A DNA stretch of 7,636 nt from Streptococcus sp. (GTDB lineage: Bacteria; Bacillota; Bacilli; Lactobacillales; Streptococcaceae). The translations under genes and the position numbers were made by a program. The notes under the pieces were generated by a model. It made no database searches. It saw nothing but the letters and a program-made list of their open reading frames with translations, and was not told the DNA's origin. The DNA lies in the NCBI GenBank assembly GCA_030825825.1, contig JAPJPE010000056.1, positions 1 through 7,636 of the forward strand. The letters run 5' to 3'. Shown here one piece after another: positions 5,024 through 7,636 of the stretch (within the stretch, counting starts at the first letter, position 1; every line of letters starts with the position of its first letter).

Positions 5024-7456
5024 ATGGAATATTATTTTTCTGGTACTATTGAGCGCATTATTTTTGAAAATCCCAGTAGTTTTTTTCGAATCCTCTTGCT
5101 CGACATCAGCGATACCGATGCCGAAGATTTTGATGATTTTGAGATTATTGTGACAGGAACCATGGCAGATATCATGGAAGGCGAAGACTACACCTTCTGG
5201 GGGGAGCTGGTCCATCATCCTAAATACGGAGAACAACTCAAAATCAGTCGCTATGAACGTGCCAAACCCTCTAGCAAAGGCTTAGTGAAATATTTTTCCA
5301 GCGATCACTTCAAAGGAATTGGTCTAAAAACAGCCCAAAAAATCGTGGACCTCTATGGGGACGATACCATTGACAAAATTTTGGAGGCCCCTGAAAAATT
5401 AGAAGAAATCACAGGTCTCTCCAAGAAAAACCGCCTGGCTTTTGTAGAAAAACTCTGTCAGAATTACGGAACGGAGCGCATTCTCGCCCAACTAGCCAAC
5501 TATGGCATTCCCAATAAATTGGCCTTTCAGATCCAGGATTTCTACAAGGAAGAAACCCTCCAGATCGTGGAGCAACAGCCCTACCGATTGGTGGAAGATA
5601 TCCAAGGCATGGGCTTTAAAATCGCGGACCAACTAGCCGAAGAATTGGGGATTGCAAGTGACGCTCCTGAGCGTTTCCGCGCGGGCCTGATTCACAGCCT
5701 TTTTAGCTACTCTATCGAAACTGGAAATACCTACATCGAAGCCACGGACCTCCTGCGCTATACCATTGACCTGTTAGAATCAGCTCGGCCAGTAGAATTG
5801 GATCCTTCTACTGTCGCCCAAGAATTAGGACGCCTCATCGAGGAAGACAAGGTCCAAAACGTGGACACCAAGATCTTTGACAACAGCCTCTTCTTTGCGG
5901 AGGAAGGAATTCGCAGTCATATCGGTCGATTGTTGGAAAAAGGAAAGTCGACTTCATTTGACCCTGAGAAAATCAACCAGGCGATTGAGGAGGTTGAAAA
6001 AGATTTGGGGATTCGCTACGATGCGATTCAAAAAGAGGCGATTCACCAAGCTATCCAAAACAAGGTCTTTATCCTCACAGGGGGTCCTGGGACAGGAAAG
6101 ACAACTGTTATCAATGGGATGATCAGCGTCTATACCCAACTCCACCAGTTGGATCTTCGCAAGAAACAAGACCTCCCGATCCTCTTGGCTGCCCCAACAG
6201 GACGGGCAGCTAGACGCATGAATGAGCTGACAGGACTTCCGAGCGCCACCATTCACCGCCATTTGGGGATGACAGGAGATGATGACACCAGCCACTTAGA
6301 GGACTATCTGGACGCAGACTTTATCATTGTGGACGAGTTTTCTATGGTCGATACCTGGCTGGCTAATCAATTACTCAGCAATATTGCAACAGATACCAAA
6401 CTCTTGATTGTGGGAGATGCTGATCAATTACCTTCCGTCAGCCCTGGTCAGGTCTTAGCGGATCTCTTGCAGATCCCAAGCATCCCTCAGACCAAACTGG
6501 AACATATTTTCCGTCAGAGTGAGGACTCGACCATTGTCTCACTAGCAGGAGACATTCGCCAAGGCAAGCTTCCTCAAGATTTCACAGAACGAAAAGCTGA
6601 CCGCTCTTATTTCGAAGCCGGAAGTGAACACATCCCTAAGATGATCGAACAAATCACTTCCGCTGCCCTTCGCAGTCAAATCCCTGCTCGAGATATCCAA
6701 GTCTTGGCACCCATGTACAAGGGCCAGGCCGGCATTGACAATATCAATACGCTCATGCAAGACCTTCTCAATCCAGCTGTTAAAGATCAGGTGGTCTTTG
6801 ACACGCCAGACTGCCAATACCGCGATGGAGACAAGGTCATCCATCTGGTCAATGATGCAGAAAGCAATGTCTTTAACGGAGATATCGGCTACATTACCGA
6901 TCTTCTCCCAGGAAAATATACAGAATCCAAGCAAGATGAATTGACCATCCAATTTGATGGCAATGAAATCGTCTACCCGCGCAATGAATGGTACAAGGTT
7001 CGCTTAGCCTATGCGATGAGTATTCACAAATCGCAAGGAAGCGAATTTCCGGTAGTGATTTTACCCATTACCAATCAAAGCCACCGGATGTTGCAGCGCA
7101 ATTTGATCTATACTGCCATCACCCGCTCTAAGAGCAAACTGATCCTCTTAGGAGAATACAGCGCCTTTGATTACGCCACTAAAAATACCGGTACTGCGCG
7201 CAAGACCTACTTGGTGGAGCGCTTCAAGGACCTGGACGGAGGCGAGGCGACCAAAGACTCTTCTTCATCCGTTGCCACCGCTTCTGCTACAGTCGAATCC
7301 GCACGAAGCACGAAAGGGACTGTTGAAAGGAAGGCTGAGTCTGATGAACCGACTGTCTATCGACTGACAGAAGACAATCTCCACACCATCTCTCCTATGA
7401 TCGGACTGACTGAAGAAGAGATTGCAGCCTTTTTTGATGTCAAACAACCTAATTGA
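5024..7456 (+). CDS. recD2: ATP-dependent DNA helicase RecD2
   Basis: 810 residues from ATG 5024 (811 from ATG 5021). The start MEYYFSGTIERIIFE is an OB-like N-terminal segment; helix-hairpin-helix stretches follow at about 87-119 (FKGIGLKTAQKI) and 194-210 (QGMGFKIADQL). SF1B helicase motifs: Walker A GGPGTGKTT 353-361, Ia APTGRAARRM 390-399, II DEFSM 437-441, III GDADQLPSV 454-462, the FRQ arginine at 497, V with HKSQGSEF 668-675, and VI YTAITRSKSKL around 696-706. The long N-terminal part marks the RecBC-independent RecD2 class: a 5'-3' helicase acting in repair and replication-fork stability. A Ser/Thr/Ala-rich linker (about 740-778) separates the motor from a short acidic tail (YRLTEDNLH... 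to FFDVKQPN) that looks folded and conserved. Probably co-transcribed with rnhC and lepB, though the hairpin in the gap may modulate it. Confidence 0.96.
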   Translation: MEYYFSGTIERIIFENPSSFFRILLLDISDTDAEDFDDFEIIVTGTMADIMEGEDYTFWGELVHHPKYGEQLKISRYERAKPSSKGLVKYFSSDHFKGIGLKTAQKIVDLYGDDTIDKILEAPEKLEEITGLSKKNRLAFVEKLCQNYGTERILAQLANYGIPNKLAFQIQDFYKEETLQIVEQQPYRLVEDIQGMGFKIADQLAEELGIASDAPERFRAGLIHSLFSYSIETGNTYIEATDLLRYTIDLLESARPVELDPSTVAQELGRLIEEDKVQNVDTKIFDNSLFFAEEGIRSHIGRLLEKGKSTSFDPEKINQAIEEVEKDLGIRYDAIQKEAIHQAIQNKVFILTGGPGTGKTTVINGMISVYTQLHQLDLRKKQDLPILLAAPTGRAARRMNELTGLPSATIHRHLGMTGDDDTSHLEDYLDADFIIVDEFSMVDTWLANQLLSNIATDTKLLIVGDADQLPSVSPGQVLADLLQIPSIPQTKLEHIFRQSEDSTIVSLAGDIRQGKLPQDFTERKADRSYFEAGSEHIPKMIEQITSAALRSQIPARDIQVLAPMYKGQAGIDNINTLMQDLLNPAVKDQVVFDTPDCQYRDGDKVIHLVNDAESNVFNGDIGYITDLLPGKYTESKQDELTIQFDGNEIVYPRNEWYKVRLAYAMSIHKSQGSEFPVVILPITNQSHRMLQRNLIYTAITRSKSKLILLGEYSAFDYATKNTGTARKTYLVERFKDLDGGEATKDSSSSVATASATVESARSTKGTVERKAESDEPTVYRLTEDNLHTISPMIGLTEEEIAAFFDVKQPN

Positions 7457-7462
7457 TACCCC

Positions 7463-7487
7463 AAAAATTAAAATAATATATTTTTTT
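7463..7487 (+). terminator. Weak AT-only terminator candidate for recD2
   Basis: AAAAATTA near 7463-7470 can pair imperfectly with TAAT...TTTTT at 7474-7487, and seven T end the tract, seven bases after the recD2 stop. With no GC pairs the stem is weak, so the 12-bp hairpin at 7530-7559 may matter more for ending the transcript. Confidence 0.25.
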
Positions 7488-7529
7488 AAGGCTCATTCAA
7501 ATACAGCTGAAACTTTCCGCCGTGAGAAA

Positions 7530-7559
7530 AGTGCTAGAAACACTATGGTTTCTAGCACT
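7530..7559. terminator. Perfect 12-bp stem-loop, terminator candidate
   Basis: AGTGCTAGAAAC (7530-7541), loop ACTATG, GTTTCTAGCACT (7548-7559), with no mismatch. On the plus strand it is followed by CGGGAGTTTTG, a poor U-run. On the minus strand it is followed directly by TTTCTC. It therefore fits better as the terminator of a leftward gene beyond the window edge, or a shared one for convergent genes. It may also be the core of a larger repeat. Confidence 0.55.
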
Positions 7560-7563
7560 CGGG

Positions 7564-7589
7564 AGTTTTGAAACTTTAGGTTCAAAACT
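7564..7589. repeat. Perfect 9-bp inverted repeat
   Basis: AGTTTTGAA (7564-7572), an 8-base loop, TTCAAAACT (7581-7589), with no mismatch. It begins five bases after the 12-bp hairpin. Second of three consecutive hairpins. Confidence 0.6.
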
Positions 7590-7597
7590 AAGTCATG

Positions 7598-7614
7598 GAA
7601 CTTCGTAGAAGTTC
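7598..7614. repeat. Perfect 7-bp inverted repeat
   Basis: GAACTTC (7598-7604), loop GTA, GAAGTTC (7608-7614). Third of three consecutive hairpins. It is followed by GCTGACGTCCGTACTCACC up to the window edge, which looks like the start of a streptococcal intergenic repeat but cannot be assigned from one partial copy. Confidence 0.55.
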
Positions 7615-7636
7615 GCTGACGTCCGTACTCACCTAA

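Larger units (their letters stand above)
7457..7636. other. Gene-free tail after recD2 rich in inverted repeats
   Basis: No convincing coding sequence on either strand. It holds an AT-rich U-run tract at 7463-7487 and three successive perfect inverted repeats (separate entries). A 9-base direct repeat TGAAACTTT occurs at 7508-7516 and again at 7569-7577. AAACTTTCCG (7510-7519) can also pair imperfectly with CGGGAGTTT (7560-7568), enclosing the first hairpin, so the tract may fold as one larger RNA. The window ends inside this region. Confidence 0.6.

Noticed and set aside
6542..6952. 136-codon minus-strand ORF inside recD2
   Set aside because: It lies opposite conserved helicase motifs, with no ribosome site or family resemblance; a shadow ORF. 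The 113-codon minus ORF at 5954-6295 is rejected for the same reason.
7595..7636. 13-codon ORF ending in TAA exactly at the window edge
   Set aside because: It has no Shine-Dalgarno, overlaps the 7-bp hairpin, and encodes a peptide of no clear character; a chance ORF is the simplest reading.
1..7636. CRISPR array, insertion sequence, tRNA/rRNA, riboswitch or phage genes
   Set aside because: No regular repeats, transposase or integrase motifs, cloverleaf sequence or known riboswitch core was seen on either strand.

Overview
This is a conserved chromosomal block from a low-to-mid GC Firmicute, almost certainly a Streptococcus of the mitis/sanguinis/parasanguinis type. The basis is recall of streptococcal relatives of RNase HIII, LepB and RecD2, the AGGAG-type ribosome sites and the gene order; the species cannot be fixed by eye. 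I see no insertion sequence, phage gene, CRISPR array, tRNA or rRNA. Six full-length protein genes are present, plus one well-supported 18-codon small ORF.

Layout. A divergent promoter region (about 3270-3405) splits the window. Leftward on the minus strand runs zapA-like (2979-3269), cvpA (2414-2968), a tiny basic ORF (2348-2404) and mutS2 (1-2340). Each stop codon sits in or next to the next gene's Shine-Dalgarno site, so this looks like one operon from a strong sigma-A promoter (CTGACA, 17 bp, extended TATAAT). Rightward on the plus strand runs rnhC (3406-4302), lepB (4306-4956, three bases later) and recD2 (5024-7456, after a hairpin-bearing 67-bp gap). The last 180 bases carry no gene but hold three consecutive perfect inverted repeats.

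Functions. Three genes deal with nucleic-acid trouble: RNase HIII removes RNA from RNA-DNA hybrids, RecD2 is a 5'-3' helicase tied to repair and fork stability, and MutS2 is linked to recombination control and rescue of collided ribosomes. The others belong to the envelope and division: signal peptidase I, a CvpA-family membrane protein and a ZapA-like FtsZ partner. Bacillus subtilis keeps rnhC divergent from zapA-cvpA-polX-mutS2 (from memory). Here polX is missing and its place holds only the small ORF and a terminator-like hairpin.

Most interesting: (1) the small ORF with a strong ribosome site, overlapping a hairpin plus U-run directly before mutS2, a possible leader-peptide control element; (2) promoter geometry implying a leaderless rnhC mRNA and an 11-nt leader for zapA; (3) the tandem inverted repeats after recD2. 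The genes themselves are ordinary housekeeping genes; nothing here clearly forms a new multi-gene system.
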